From the NCBI RefSeq assembly GCF_000380505.1, contig NZ_AQYH01000018.1, forward strand, positions 1 through 64,000: DNA of 64,000 bases. The letters run 5' to 3'. The translations under genes were made by a program, and so were the position numbers. This document shows, piece by piece, positions 56,114 through 64,000 of the stretch (position 1 is its first letter; the number at the start of each line of letters is the position of its first letter). The notes under the pieces were generated by a model. The model saw only the letters and a program-made list of their open reading frames with translations. It was not told the DNA's origin and made no database searches. Source of the stretch: Kaistia granuli DSM 23481 (GTDB lineage: Bacteria > Pseudomonadota > Alphaproteobacteria > Rhizobiales > Kaistiaceae).

Positions 56114-57796
56114 CTAGGCTCGCTCCGGCACGGCTGACAAGGCCGGCGCAGCCTTGCCCAGATCGATCATGCCCTGCTCGATCAGCGTGCGGTGGAAGCG
56201 GTTCTTCCGTTCCGATTGGGTCGCCATATAGAGCGCGCCGCATTCGCGGATGAGGTCGGCGCGCGTGGCGGAGACGGCGTCCAGCGGCAGGCCCGACGCC
56301 TGTAGCGCCACGGTGCCGAGCATGGCGATGTCGAGTTGCGGCGGCACGGCTGCGATCTGCGGTTCGAAATTGACGCCTTCGATGACATAGAAGGTCTCGA
56401 ACTGGCGCGGATCGTCCGGGGAAATGCCGCGGGCCTCCTCGATGGCGCGGGTCATCGTCGGCTGGTGATCGCCATAGCGGACGATCAGCATAGGCCGGTC
56501 GGGATAGCGCGACTGCAGCGCCGCCTTGAACGCGGCGTAGCTCTCCGCCGTCTCGGCGAGGCGGGCATAGTATTCGCCGTAATTGCCATCGGGCAGCGCG
56601 GCGAGCGCGAACTGCCGCTCTTCCTCGTAGCGCCCCGGCGGGACCAGCCGTGTCTCATGCGGGCCGTGGTTGAAATTGGTCAGTGCCATGACGAAACGCG
56701 GGGTCGGATCCCGGTCGATCGACCGCTCCAGCGCGCCCCGCGTTGCTGCGAAGAAGGCGGCGTCGGAATTGCTGATCTCGAAGGCGGCGAGGTCGAAGGG
56801 TGGCGGAAACTCGTCGGAAAATACACGCTCCTCGACCCCGAGGCCGGCATAGAAAGCGTCGTAGTTCATGAATTCGCGCCGGCAGCTGGTCGAGAGCAGG
56901 GTGCGATAGCCGAGCGCCGAAAGTTCGCTCGGCAGCGAATGGCGGAAGCGACCGACGCCCTTCTTGAACAGGAAATAGGAATCCGGGCCGAAGCTGGCGG
57001 AGGACAGGCCCGTCAGCAGGCTGAATTCCGTCTGCCACGATCCGCCGCCATAGATGTCTACATGCAGCCGGCCGGCCAGCGCGCCTTCCGGCGTCAGAAA
57101 CTCGGCGATCCGCTCGTCGACCGGCAGGTCGTAGAGGCGGGGATCGAAGACCGATTCATGCTGGATGACGATGATGTCGGGGCGGCGATCCGAGCGCGCT
57201 GGAAGCGGTGGCGCCAACGGCAACGGGACCGGCGCGACGTCGAGCATTCGGAGGCCACCGGTCGGCCACCAGCTCGCAATATCGACCAGCGACGCCATGA
57301 AGAAGGAGAAGAACCGCTTCTGCTGCGTGACGTCGGTCCGGTAGGCGGTGGCGCCGCCCGTCCGCCAGAATGCGTAGAGCGCCGCGGTCGCGAGCGCCAA
57401 CATCGACACCCGCTCGGGAACACCGAAGGCAGCGCCACGCACCCATGTCAGCGTCGCGATGGCGGCGAGGGCGAGCAGCGCCATGCCAGCGATGGTGAGT
57501 GTCGCCGTGCGTCGATACTGACGCAGCATGAAGGGGATCGTGCCGGCGAAGGTGAGGCCCAGATCGGCGACGGCGAGCTTCATGCCGCTGTGATGATGCT
57601 TGACCGCCGAGGCGCCGACGATGGTCAGTGCCAGGATCAGCGCCAGCGACGTCGCTCGCGGCAGGTCACCGACGACGAGCAGGAAGATGGCGGTCAGGAA
57701 CGCGAAGGCCAGCAGGGCGAATACCGGCTTCGTCGCCTGCCGCTCGGTCGCGAGCACGATGGCGGCCGCCACGCCCCAGAGAAGAATCGCTGTCAT
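56114..57796 (-). CDS. LTA synthase/OpgB-like membrane phosphotransferase (sulfatase fold)
   Basis: A 560-residue protein with about five hydrophobic helices in the first 150 residues and a large alkaline-phosphatase-superfamily domain. Metal-binding marks are IIVIQHESVFDP near residues 208-219 and RYGDHQPTM near 447-455, which matches the FGDH pattern of LTA synthases. In place of the usual nucleophile motif with Thr it has GGGSWQTEFSLL, putting Ser where Thr is expected. It may transfer phosphoglycerol or another phospho-group to envelope glycans. It follows a GNAT gene by six bases. Confidence 0.82.
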   Translation of the reverse strand: MTAILLWGVAAAIVLATERQATKPVFALLAFAFLTAIFLLVVGDLPRATSLALILALTIVGASAVKHHHSGMKLAVADLGLTFAGTIPFMLRQYRRTATLTIAGMALLALAAIATLTWVRGAAFGVPERVSMLALATAALYAFWRTGGATAYRTDVTQQKRFFSFFMASLVDIASWWPTGGLRMLDVAPVPLPLAPPLPARSDRRPDIIVIQHESVFDPRLYDLPVDERIAEFLTPEGALAGRLHVDIYGGGSWQTEFSLLTGLSSASFGPDSYFLFKKGVGRFRHSLPSELSALGYRTLLSTSCRREFMNYDAFYAGLGVEERVFSDEFPPPFDLAAFEISNSDAAFFAATRGALERSIDRDPTPRFVMALTNFNHGPHETRLVPPGRYEEERQFALAALPDGNYGEYYARLAETAESYAAFKAALQSRYPDRPMLIVRYGDHQPTMTRAIEEARGISPDDPRQFETFYVIEGVNFEPQIAAVPPQLDIAMLGTVALQASGLPLDAVSATRADLIRECGALYMATQSERKNRFHRTLIEQGMIDLGKAAPALSAVPERA

Positions 57797-57802
57797 GGAA
57801 AA

Positions 57803-59077
57803 TCACGTATCAGCTTTGAAGGGGGTGTGCTCGTCGAGGAACTCATGGTCTGCGGCGACGGCGGCGCGCTCGCGGGCCAGATAGTCCGCCACAGCCCGTT
57901 TCAGGCCGCGATCCGCGATCCAGTGGGCAGAGCGGGTGACGATCGGCCGATAGCCGCGCGCCAGCTTGTGGTCACCCTGGGCGCCTGCCTCGACACGCGG
58001 CAATCGATGCGCGATCGCCCAATCGACGGCCTGATGGTAGCAGAGCTCGAAATGCAGGAACGGCACGTCTTCCGATGCGCCCCAATAGCGGCCATAGAGC
58101 GCGTCCGAGCCGATCAGGTTGAGGGCGCCGGCGATCGGCATGCCGTCCCGCTTGGCGAAGACCAGCAGGATCCGGTCGGCCATCCGCTCTCCCAGCAGCG
58201 AGAAGAAGCGCCGGTTCAGATAGGGGCGCCCCCATTTGCGGGCGCCGGTATCCATGTAGAAGCCGAAAAAGGCGTCCCAGTCCGCCTCGGTGATGTCCGC
58301 GCCAGTCAAATGCTCGACGGTGATGCCGCCGGCCAGGGCCTCGCGCCGTTCCCGCCGGATTGCCTTGCGCTTGCGAGAGGCGAGCGCATTGAGGAAATCG
58401 TCGAAGCTGCCATAGCCCTCGTTGAGGAAATGGAACTGCTGGTCGGTTCGCGCGAGAAAGCCGCTGTCGCCGAGGATGTCGGCGTCGACCGGATCGAGGA
58501 AGGTCGCGTGGATCGACGAGATGGCGAGCTGGCGGGCCAGTTCGATCAGGCCGGCGGCGAGCAGATCGCGGGTACCGGGCGGGGCGTCGGCGCGAACCAG
58601 CAGGCGCGGGCCGGTGGCGGGCGTGAACGGCACCGAGACCTGCAGCTTCGGATAGTAGCGGCCGCCGGCGCGCTCATAGGCGTCGGCCCAACCTTGGTCG
58701 AAGACATACTCGCCCATCGAATGGGGCTTCTGGTAGCAGGGAACGATCCCTAGGGGGCGGCCATCGGCACCCTCCAGCACGAGGTGGCGCGCCTGCCAGC
58801 CGGTCCGAGCGGTGGCCGAGCCGGATTCCTCGAGCGCCTTCAGAAAATCGTATGAAATGAAGGGGTTATAGGCCGGTCGCTGAGATTTTGATTCAGGTGT
58901 GCCCGGTTCAGGTCCTGATTCCGTTCCGCCATGGTAAGTCCTTAGAAACGTTGATGGATCGTCGCCGAACGGGCGGGCCGACGGCCAGCCGGGATTGGCG
59001 CAGGCGTCCCAGTCCTGGCGTTCGATTTCCGTGAGGGATGAAAGGACGCTGAGACGCGCATCGGGGGCAGCGGTCAT
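57803..59077 (-). CDS. DUF482/GNAT family protein (FemAB-like)
   Basis: A 424-residue protein of the DUF482 acyl-transferase family. Core marks are NPFISYDFLKALEESGSA near 76-93, LVLEGADGRPLGIVPCYQK near 101-119, YYPKLQVSVPFTPATGPRLL near 144-163 and ALYGRYWGASEDVPFLHFELCY near 331-352. Before the NPF motif a polar segment of about 35 residues (SARPFGDD to SKSQRP) appears that family members usually lack. It is co-transcribed with the LTA-synthase-like gene. The start at 59077 is tentative. Confidence 0.85.
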   Translation of the reverse strand: MTAAPDARLSVLSSLTEIERQDWDACANPGWPSARPFGDDPSTFLRTYHGGTESGPEPGTPESKSQRPAYNPFISYDFLKALEESGSATARTGWQARHLVLEGADGRPLGIVPCYQKPHSMGEYVFDQGWADAYERAGGRYYPKLQVSVPFTPATGPRLLVRADAPPGTRDLLAAGLIELARQLAISSIHATFLDPVDADILGDSGFLARTDQQFHFLNEGYGSFDDFLNALASRKRKAIRRERREALAGGITVEHLTGADITEADWDAFFGFYMDTGARKWGRPYLNRRFFSLLGERMADRILLVFAKRDGMPIAGALNLIGSDALYGRYWGASEDVPFLHFELCYHQAVDWAIAHRLPRVEAGAQGDHKLARGYRPIVTRSAHWIADRGLKRAVADYLARERAAVAADHEFLDEHTPFKADT

Positions 59078-59240
59078 GGGGGAAGGCGCTCTCGCTTCGC
59101 AGAATGCGGCATCCCAGCATCTAAGGCGAAACCCCGCAAGCACAAGTCGCGGCGGGCCACGCCATCGCGGCGAGAACTGGAAACCATCAGGCGGGGCGTG
59201 CGGGTCGACCCGTCGCTCGACGTTGAGGCCACGGCTGAAT

Positions 59241-59266
59241 GGATCCCGGCTCGGGGGCCGGGATGA
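59241..59266 (+). repeat. Palindromic intergenic repeat
   Basis: ATCCCGGC at 59243-59250 and GCCGGGAT at 59257-59264 form an 8-base-pair palindrome around a 6-base centre, within GGATCCCGGC...GCCGGGATGA. It lies in the gap between two minus-strand genes. A degenerate copy lies at 14861-14882. Confidence 0.7.
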
Positions 59267-59314
59267 CGGCGAGGGTGGGCGGAGGGCCGCCGTACGAGCG
59301 TGAGAGTCGGGCTC

Positions 59315-60082
59315 TCAGCCCTTGTCCGGATCAAAACCCTCGAAGGTGATCTGGTCGCTGTAGAGCTTTGCCTTTGCCGCCTGTTCGCGGCTGCGCACAG
59401 TCCAGGTGATGAGCGGCAGACCATTGGCGCGGACCTTCGATGGGGCGAAGGAAGGCAGGCCGTTCAGGTCATAGGAGACGAAGCTGGCGCCGACCTGGGG
59501 CACGGCCGAGAGATTGCGCAGCGCGAAGCGCCGGCGCGGCGGCAAGAAGCCCCATTCGTCGAGATCGGTGTAGCGATCGGCGACGATGCCGCGCGGCACG
59601 GTCGGCAGCAGCCATTGCATGACCGCCATCGAGTCCGGATCGAAGGACATGACCACGGCAGGCCCGGCATAGGCGGCGAGGATGGGGGCGACCGCTGCTT
59701 CCAGCCGTCGGTTGCCGTCCCAGTTGCTCTTCAGCTCGATGACCAGCGGCACCTTGCCGGCGACGGTCTCGAGCAGCTCGGCAAGCGTCGGCACGCTGTC
59801 GCTGCCCTGCTTGAACGCCGTCTTCTTCAGCGCAGCGAGCGGGATCGCGTCGACGCGACCGGTCGCCTGCAGCAGGCGATCGACCGTGTCGTCATGGAAC
59901 ACCACGACGGCGCCGTCGGCGGTCAGCTGCAGATCGACCTCGATCGCGAAATTGTGGTCGATCGCGGCGCGAACGGCCGACAGCGTGTTCTCGATCCGGC
60001 CGCTTGCCGGATCGTGATAGCCGCGATGCGCGATCGGGCGCGCGGTGAGCCAGGCGGGCGCTGGCGGGGCCGATTTGACCAT
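59315..60082 (-). CDS. Glycerophosphodiester phosphodiesterase
   Basis: A 255-residue TIM-barrel enzyme that cleaves glycerophosphodiesters to glycerol 3-phosphate and an alcohol. IAHRGYHDP at residues 17-25 holds the catalytic His, IENTLSAVRAAIDHNFAIEVDLQLTAD near 30-56 holds the metal-binding Glu pair and Asp, and VVVFHDDTVDRL near 59-70 holds the second His. No signal peptide, so it is probably cytoplasmic. Its start lies five bases after the ridA stop, indicating an operon. Confidence 0.94.
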   Translation of the reverse strand: MVKSAPPAPAWLTARPIAHRGYHDPASGRIENTLSAVRAAIDHNFAIEVDLQLTADGAVVVFHDDTVDRLLQATGRVDAIPLAALKKTAFKQGSDSVPTLAELLETVAGKVPLVIELKSNWDGNRRLEAAVAPILAAYAGPAVVMSFDPDSMAVMQWLLPTVPRGIVADRYTDLDEWGFLPPRRRFALRNLSAVPQVGASFVSYDLNGLPSFAPSKVRANGLPLITWTVRSREQAAKAKLYSDQITFEGFDPDKG

Positions 60083-60087
60083 GGTCG

Positions 60088-60552
60088 TCAGGCGATCTCG
60101 AGGATGGCTTCGACTTCGACGCCGACATTGAACGGCAGGGCGGCGACGCCGACGGCCGAGCGGGCGTGCCGGCCCTTGTCGCCGAGAACCTCGACCATCA
60201 GGTCGGAGGCGCCATTCACGACTTTGGGATGATCAACAAAGCTGGTGTCCGAATTGACGAAGCCGACCAGCTTGACGACGCGGCCGATCCGCTCCAGGTC
60301 GCCGAGCGCGGCCTTGGCCTGGGCCAGGATGTTGATGGCGCAGAGGCGCGCCGCGGCCTGTCCTTCCGGGATACCCAGCTCGCGACCGAGCTTGCCGACA
60401 TATTCGACGCCGTTCGGCCCCATCGGAATCTGGCCGGAAATATAGAGATATCCCTTGCTCTCGACATAGGGGACGTAGTTGGCAGCCGGCGCGGCTGCCG
60501 CCGGAAGCACGATCCCGAGGGCTTCGAGGCGACTGTCGATCTGGCTGGTCAT
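60088..60552 (-). CDS. ridA: RidA family protein (enamine/imine deaminase)
   Basis: A 154-residue YjgF/RidA protein. YLYISGQIPMG near residues 36-46 and the conserved ARSAVGVAALPFNVGVEVEAI near 130-150 contain the arginine used in imine hydrolysis. It is longer than typical RidA (about 130) because of a 20-residue N-terminal helix, as seen in one RidA subfamily. Related archetypal enzymes protect PLP enzymes from 2-aminoacrylate. First gene of the ridA-GDPD operon. Confidence 0.9.
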   Translation of the reverse strand: MTSQIDSRLEALGIVLPAAAAPAANYVPYVESKGYLYISGQIPMGPNGVEYVGKLGRELGIPEGQAAARLCAINILAQAKAALGDLERIGRVVKLVGFVNSDTSFVDHPKVVNGASDLMVEVLGDKGRHARSAVGVAALPFNVGVEVEAILEIA

Positions 60553-60738
60553 TCAGGGTCTCCCAAGAGCATGGATACGGATGGCTTCCGGTTTCGCCCG
60601 AAAGCGGAGCCGCCGCAAGGGTCGTTGAAACCAGGGCTTGTGGTGCGGCGAAAGCGGCTCGTAGACCTTTTGCCTTTTTGCTGATTGAAATGCGTCCTAT
60701 GTCAGCCCTATGTCGGCTTGACGACGATGGGAGCCAGA

Positions 60739-61629
60739 ATGACGTCCGTATCGATAAACGCAGGTCGTGGGGCGGTGGTCGCTGGCGTGAAGGCCGCGCT
60801 GGCCGTCGGCGCCTGCTGGCTGGCCATGACCGGGGCCGCCTCGGCGATCTCGGCCGCGCCGGCGCTGGGGATGTCGCCGCATGAGGCCGTCTATGACCTG
60901 AGCCTCGACACGGGCGGCAGCACGGACACGATCAGCGATGCCGAAGGCCGGATGGTCTATCATTTCTGGGGATCGCGCTGCGACGGCTACAATACCAAGC
61001 TCCGCTTCGTCACCCGCATCAGTGACGGCGACGGCAATGCGCGACTGACCGATGTCGCTACCTCGACTTTCGAGGATTCGGACGGCAAGAGCTTCTCGTT
61101 CGCCACCAAGAGCTATGTCGATGGAACGCTCGCCGAGGATTCTACCGGTTCGGCCGAGCGCGAGAACGGCAAGCTGCATGTGACGATGGCCAAGCCGAAA
61201 TCGATCCGGTTCGACATCAATCCAAGCTTCCAGTTCCCGAACCAGCACCTGACGAAGATCATCGACGCCGCCATCCGAGGCGAGCATTTCGTTCAGGTCG
61301 ACCTCTTCGACGGTTCGGAAAAGGGCGAGAAGCCCTATTCGACGGCGGCCGTCATCGGCGCGGCCAATACGGGCGCCGACAATCTCGGCGACGAGGCGAC
61401 CGCCAAGGCGGCCGGCATCGCCAATGTCCGCCATTGGCCCGTGACGCTCAGCTATTTCGACGAGAACGCCACCGGCGAGCAGAAGCCTTCCTACGAGCTG
61501 TCGTTCATCGTCTACGAGAACGGCGTGACGCGGCGGATGCGGCTCGACTATGGCGATTTCGCGCTGACGGGGAAGCTGGTCCGGCTCGACATGAAGCCGG
61601 TCAACGTCGCCGCCAAGCGCTGTCCCTGA
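60739..61629 (+). CDS. eipB: Cell envelope integrity protein EipB (DUF1849)
   Basis: A 296-residue periplasmic protein. A signal peptide (about 1-39, ending in the Ala-rich AASAISAA) precedes a beta-spiral domain. Family marks are MSPHEAVYDLSL near 45-56 and WGSRCDGYNTKLRFVTR near 77-93. Cys81 and Cys295 fit the disulfide described for EipB of Brucella. EipB is linked to envelope stress resistance in alphaproteobacteria. ATG 60739 has GGAGCCAG upstream; longer in-frame forms lack a signal peptide. Confidence 0.93.
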   Translation: MTSVSINAGRGAVVAGVKAALAVGACWLAMTGAASAISAAPALGMSPHEAVYDLSLDTGGSTDTISDAEGRMVYHFWGSRCDGYNTKLRFVTRISDGDGNARLTDVATSTFEDSDGKSFSFATKSYVDGTLAEDSTGSAERENGKLHVTMAKPKSIRFDINPSFQFPNQHLTKIIDAAIRGEHFVQVDLFDGSEKGEKPYSTAAVIGAANTGADNLGDEATAKAAGIANVRHWPVTLSYFDENATGEQKPSYELSFIVYENGVTRRMRLDYGDFALTGKLVRLDMKPVNVAAKRCP

Positions 61630-61637
61630 CGTCGGCC

Positions 61638-62309
61638 TCAGGCGCGGACCAGCACCGTCGCGACGGCCTCGGCGAGCTGGTCGAAATGGCTGATGACGAT
61701 GTCGGGACCGAGTTCGGTCACTGGCACCGGCGTGTAGCCGAAATCCACTGCGACGACGGGGACGCTGGCCGCCTTGGCCGTGTCGATGTCCGTCTTCGAA
61801 TCGCCGATCATCACGGCGCGGCGCGGGTCGCCGCCGGCGCGCCGGATCGTCTCGGTCAGGGCGAGCGGATCGGGTTTGCGGGCCGCGAAGGTGTCGGCAC
61901 CGCAGATCGCGACGAAACGGTCCGACAGGTCGAGTGCGTCGAGCAGCAGCATCGACAGGCCCTCGAGCTTGTTGGTGCAGACGGCGAGCAGCCAGCCCTC
62001 GGCGGCGAAATGGTCGAGCGCCGCGATGACGCCATCGAACGGGCGGCTGGTGTCGGCGATGTGGGCTGCATAATAGGCGATGTAGGTGTCGAAGAGGCGC
62101 TCGACGGTGGCGGCGTCGCGCGTCACGCCGTTTGCGGCGAGACCGCGTTCGATCAGCGCCCTGGCCCCATGTCCGACCATCGAACGGGCCTCCTCGTAGG
62201 CGACCGGGGTCAAACCTTCCTGTTCGAGAACGACATTGAGCGTCGCGACGAGATCGGTCGCTGTGTCGACGAGCGTGCCGTCGAGATCGAAGACGAGAAT
62301 GGGGCGCAT
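61638..62309 (-). CDS. gph: Phosphoglycolate phosphatase
   Basis: Gph (223 residues) dephosphorylates 2-phosphoglycolate. HAD motif I is LVFDLDGTLVDTATDL near residues 5-20, motif II CTNKLEGL near 110-117, and motifs III/IV ARKPDPLALTETIRR near 142-156 and VMIGDSKTDIDTAKAA near 166-181. It is convergent with eipB. No ribosome binding site is visible before the ATG at 62309, so the mRNA may be leaderless or the start lies further upstream. It is divergent from rpiA. Confidence 0.93.
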   Translation of the reverse strand: MRPILVFDLDGTLVDTATDLVATLNVVLEQEGLTPVAYEEARSMVGHGARALIERGLAANGVTRDAATVERLFDTYIAYYAAHIADTSRPFDGVIAALDHFAAEGWLLAVCTNKLEGLSMLLLDALDLSDRFVAICGADTFAARKPDPLALTETIRRAGGDPRRAVMIGDSKTDIDTAKAASVPVVAVDFGYTPVPVTELGPDIVISHFDQLAEAVATVLVRA

Positions 62310-62465
62310 CGGGGAGGGGATTCCGCTACTGAGATTGGCGGAGCCTAGCAACTCATTCCCCCCTTCGAAAGGCTGGACGATGTCGCGGAGACGTTGGCGG
62401 CGGCGCTGCCCCATGCTAACAAGCCGCGCCGGTTCGGCGTCAATTCCATCATTTTGAAGTGTCTG

Positions 62466-63164
62466 ATGATCACCAGCGATGAACTGAAAAAGCAGGCGGC
62501 GCTCGCAGCGCTCGAGAAGGTCGAGCCGGGAATGAAGCTCGGTCTCGGATCCGGATCGACCGCCAATCACTTCATTCGCGGTCTCGGCGCGCGCGTGCGC
62601 GACGGTCTCCAGGTCGTCGGCGTCCCCTCGTCCGAGCGCACCGCGACGCTCGCCCGCGCGGAGGGCATTGCCCTCACGACACTCGACGAAACGCCCCGCC
62701 TCGACCTGACGATCGACGGCGCCGACGAGCTCGACAGCCGACTGCGCCTGATCAAGGGCGGCGGCGGCGCGCTGCTGCGCGAAAAGATCGTCGCGGCGGC
62801 CTCCGGTCAGATGATCGTCATCGCCGACGGTTCGAAGCTGGTCGAGACGCTGGGCGCCTTTCCGCTGCCGGTCGAAGTCAATCATTTCGGCATCGGCGCG
62901 ACCACGGCGGCCATCGCCGACACGGCCGAACGGCTCGCCATGCCGGTCACGCTGACGCGGCGTCTGGCCGCCGACGGTTCCCCCTTCGTCACCGATGGGG
63001 GACACGCTATCATCGATGCATCTTTTGGCCGTATTCGCGATCCAGAAGCCTTGAGTCTTGCCCTTGCGGCGATTCCGGGGGTCGTGGAGCACGGGCTCTT
63101 CATCGGACTTGCCTCCGCCGCCGTCATCGCTCGTCCGGAAGGCATCAGCTGGTTGGTGGCTTAA
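62466..63164 (+). CDS. rpiA: Ribose-5-phosphate isomerase A
   Basis: RpiA (232 residues) interconverts ribose 5-phosphate and ribulose 5-phosphate in the pentose phosphate pathway. [12 protein letters not shown] near residues 27-38 is the phosphate site, [27 protein letters not shown] near 79-105 contains the catalytic Asp, Glu and Lys, and PVEVNHFG near 136-143 follows. The ATG at 62466 fits the family start [12 protein letters not shown]. Confidence 0.96.
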   Translation: MITSDELKKQAALAALEKVEPGMKLGLGSGSTANHFIRGLGARVRDGLQVVGVPSSERTATLARAEGIALTTLDETPRLDLTIDGADELDSRLRLIKGGGGALLREKIVAAASGQMIVIADGSKLVETLGAFPLPVEVNHFGIGATTAAIADTAERLAMPVTLTRRLAADGSPFVTDGGHAIIDASFGRIRDPEALSLALAAIPGVVEHGLFIGLASAAVIARPEGISWLVA

Positions 63165-63192
63165 CATCACTTCGCCCATCGGGAGTTTCTCC

Positions 63193-63699
63193 ATGACCTT
63201 CATCCGCAATTCCATCGGCGCCGCCGTGCTGGCCGCCGGCCTTGCCATGGGCTCGGCCGGTTTCGCTCAGGCCCAGGAAGTGACCGATGCGCATGTCGCG
63301 GCCGCTCTGGACGCTGTCCATGCCGCCAAGACGTCGCGCGGCTTCGACAATCTGCTGCCGCTCCTGTCGCAGCAGACCCAGAACAAGCTGATCCGCATGC
63401 GCCCCGACCAGCACCAGGCGATCGCCGAGGTGGTCGACGCGCAGGCGCTTGAGCTCGTCGCCCGCCGCAAGGACCTCGACAACGACGTCGCTCGCATCTG
63501 GGCGAAGCACTTCTCCGAGGACGAGCTGAACGCGATCTCCGCCTTCTACAAGAGCCCGGCCGGTTCCAAGCTGGCCGAGATTGGCCCGAAGGTCGTCGGC
63601 GAGACGCTGCAGTCGGTCAAGGGATGGTCGGACCGCGTCGGCGAGGAGCTGTTCGAGAAGTCCCGCGAGGGCCTGAAGAAGAAGGGCATCGAATTCTAG
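63193..63699 (+). CDS. DUF2059 domain secreted protein
   Basis: A 168-residue protein with a signal peptide (about 1-28, ending FAQAQ). The DUF2059 part contains [39 protein letters not shown] (here [20 protein letters not shown]) near residues 95-133. The function is unknown. ATG 63193 has GGGAGTTTCTCC upstream. It lies between rpiA and gor in one direction and may be co-transcribed with them. Confidence 0.9.
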   Translation: MTFIRNSIGAAVLAAGLAMGSAGFAQAQEVTDAHVAAALDAVHAAKTSRGFDNLLPLLSQQTQNKLIRMRPDQHQAIAEVVDAQALELVARRKDLDNDVARIWAKHFSEDELNAISAFYKSPAGSKLAEIGPKVVGETLQSVKGWSDRVGEELFEKSREGLKKKGIEF

Positions 63700-63712
63700 G
63701 CCGACAGATCTC

Positions 63713-64000
63713 ATGAGCCAGTTCGACGTCGATCTCTTCATCATCGGTGCCGGCTCCGGCGGCGTTCGCGCTGGCCGGATCGCGGCGGGCTACGGCGCCA
63801 GCGTCATGGTCGCGGAGGAATACCGCGTCGGCGGGACTTGCGTGATCCGTGGCTGCGTGCCGAAGAAGCTGTTCGTCTATGCGTCCCGCTTTGCCGAGGA
63901 GTTCGAGGACTCCGTCGGCTTCGGCTGGACGCCCGGGGAGGTGACCTTCGACTGGTCGCGCCTCGTGGCGGCCAAGGACAAAGAGATCGACCGTCTGAAC
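63713..64000 (+). CDS. gor: Glutathione-disulfide reductase, N-terminal part (3' end outside window)
   Basis: Gor reduces oxidised glutathione with NADPH. The 96 residues in the window contain the FAD-binding [19 protein letters not shown] at about 5-23 and the redox-active disulfide [13 protein letters not shown] near 40-52 (CVIRGC). The frame is open to the window edge. ATG 63713 is 13 bases after the DUF2059 stop. Trypanothione reductase or a mycothione relative is excluded by the motif spacing. Confidence 0.95.
   Translation, partial: MSQFDVDLFIIGAGSGGVRAGRIAAGYGASVMVAEEYRVGGTCVIRGCVPKKLFVYASRFAEEFEDSVGFGWTPGEVTFDWSRLVAAKDKEIDRLN

Noticed and set aside
56336-58753. An 805-codon open frame on the + strand
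   Set aside because: It runs antisense to the LTA-synthase-like and GNAT genes, both with clear family motifs. Its protein is Arg/Gln/Glu-rich without any fold pattern, a usual effect of GC-rich codon use.
62310-63248. In-frame upstream extension of gph to 536 codons
   Set aside because: The extension is antisense to rpiA and lacks any pattern; the HAD motif I begins right after ATG 62309.

Overview
The window is GC-rich chromosomal DNA from an alphaproteobacterium, most likely of the order Hyphomicrobiales (Rhizobiales). This is inferred from several features: the tuf-S10-spc-alpha ribosomal superoperon without rpsD or rpmJ, genes of alphaproteobacterial families (EipB/DUF1849, DUF1489, an ATP12 F1-ATPase chaperone, a PHA phasin, a 46-residue basic protein) and a predicted GnnA/GnnB pair for amide-type lipid A. 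The genus cannot be fixed by reading alone. Both window edges cut genes: tuf on the left and gor on the right.

Region by region. 1-14.7 kb: the 3' end of tuf, the S10 genes (rpsJ to rpsQ), the spc genes (rplN to secY), adk, and the alpha genes (rpsM, rpsK, rpoA, rplQ), all on the + strand and closed by a UUCG-loop terminator. Most longer gaps in this block (tuf-rpsJ, rplO-secY, adk-rpsM, rpsM-rpsK, rpsK-rpoA) hold GC-rich hairpins without U-tracts. 14.7-19.0 kb: a degenerate palindromic repeat, a membrane-anchored Pro-rich protein of unknown function, a DegP-type periplasmic protease and rarA. 19.1-26.1 kb: a block of metabolic genes (secreted esterase, GST-like protein, nucleoside 2-deoxyribosyltransferase-like protein, glutathione-dependent formaldehyde dehydrogenase, RecF-like ATPase, D-2-hydroxyacid dehydrogenase, fatty acid desaturase, 46-residue protein). 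26.3-34.2 kb: a candidate fluoride riboswitch before crcB, rluC, an ATP12 chaperone, pccB, a divergent folP-folB-folK operon, and pccA.

34.2-46.6 kb: ceramide-type glycosyltransferase, a HAD phosphatase overlapping an acylphosphatase, lipB, tRNA-Leu(GAG) with its terminator, mgtE, gnnA-gnnB, a membrane diguanylate cyclase, aldo/keto reductase, a YdcF/ElyC-like protein, a three-gene minus-strand cluster (63-residue membrane protein, DUF599, DUF3253) and DUF1489. 46.6-55.6 kb: panC, a membrane DnaJ-domain protein, a D,D-carboxypeptidase with a SPOR domain, phasin, clpS-clpA, and a CMD-family/SigJ-type sigma factor pair. 55.6-64 kb: HIT protein, an LTA-synthase-like phosphotransferase with a DUF482 GNAT protein, ridA-GDPD, eipB, gph, rpiA, a DUF2059 protein and the start of gor.

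I see no transposase, integrase, phage gene, CRISPR array or recognisable defence island. The window is mostly housekeeping. The parts most worth a second look are RNA and regulatory structures: the fluoride riboswitch candidate, the hairpins between ribosomal genes, a terminator hairpin that also covers the ribosome binding site of a diguanylate cyclase, and dyads in the folP/pccA divergent promoter region. Among proteins, the 323-residue Pro-rich protein and the GNAT/LTA-synthase-like pair stand out.
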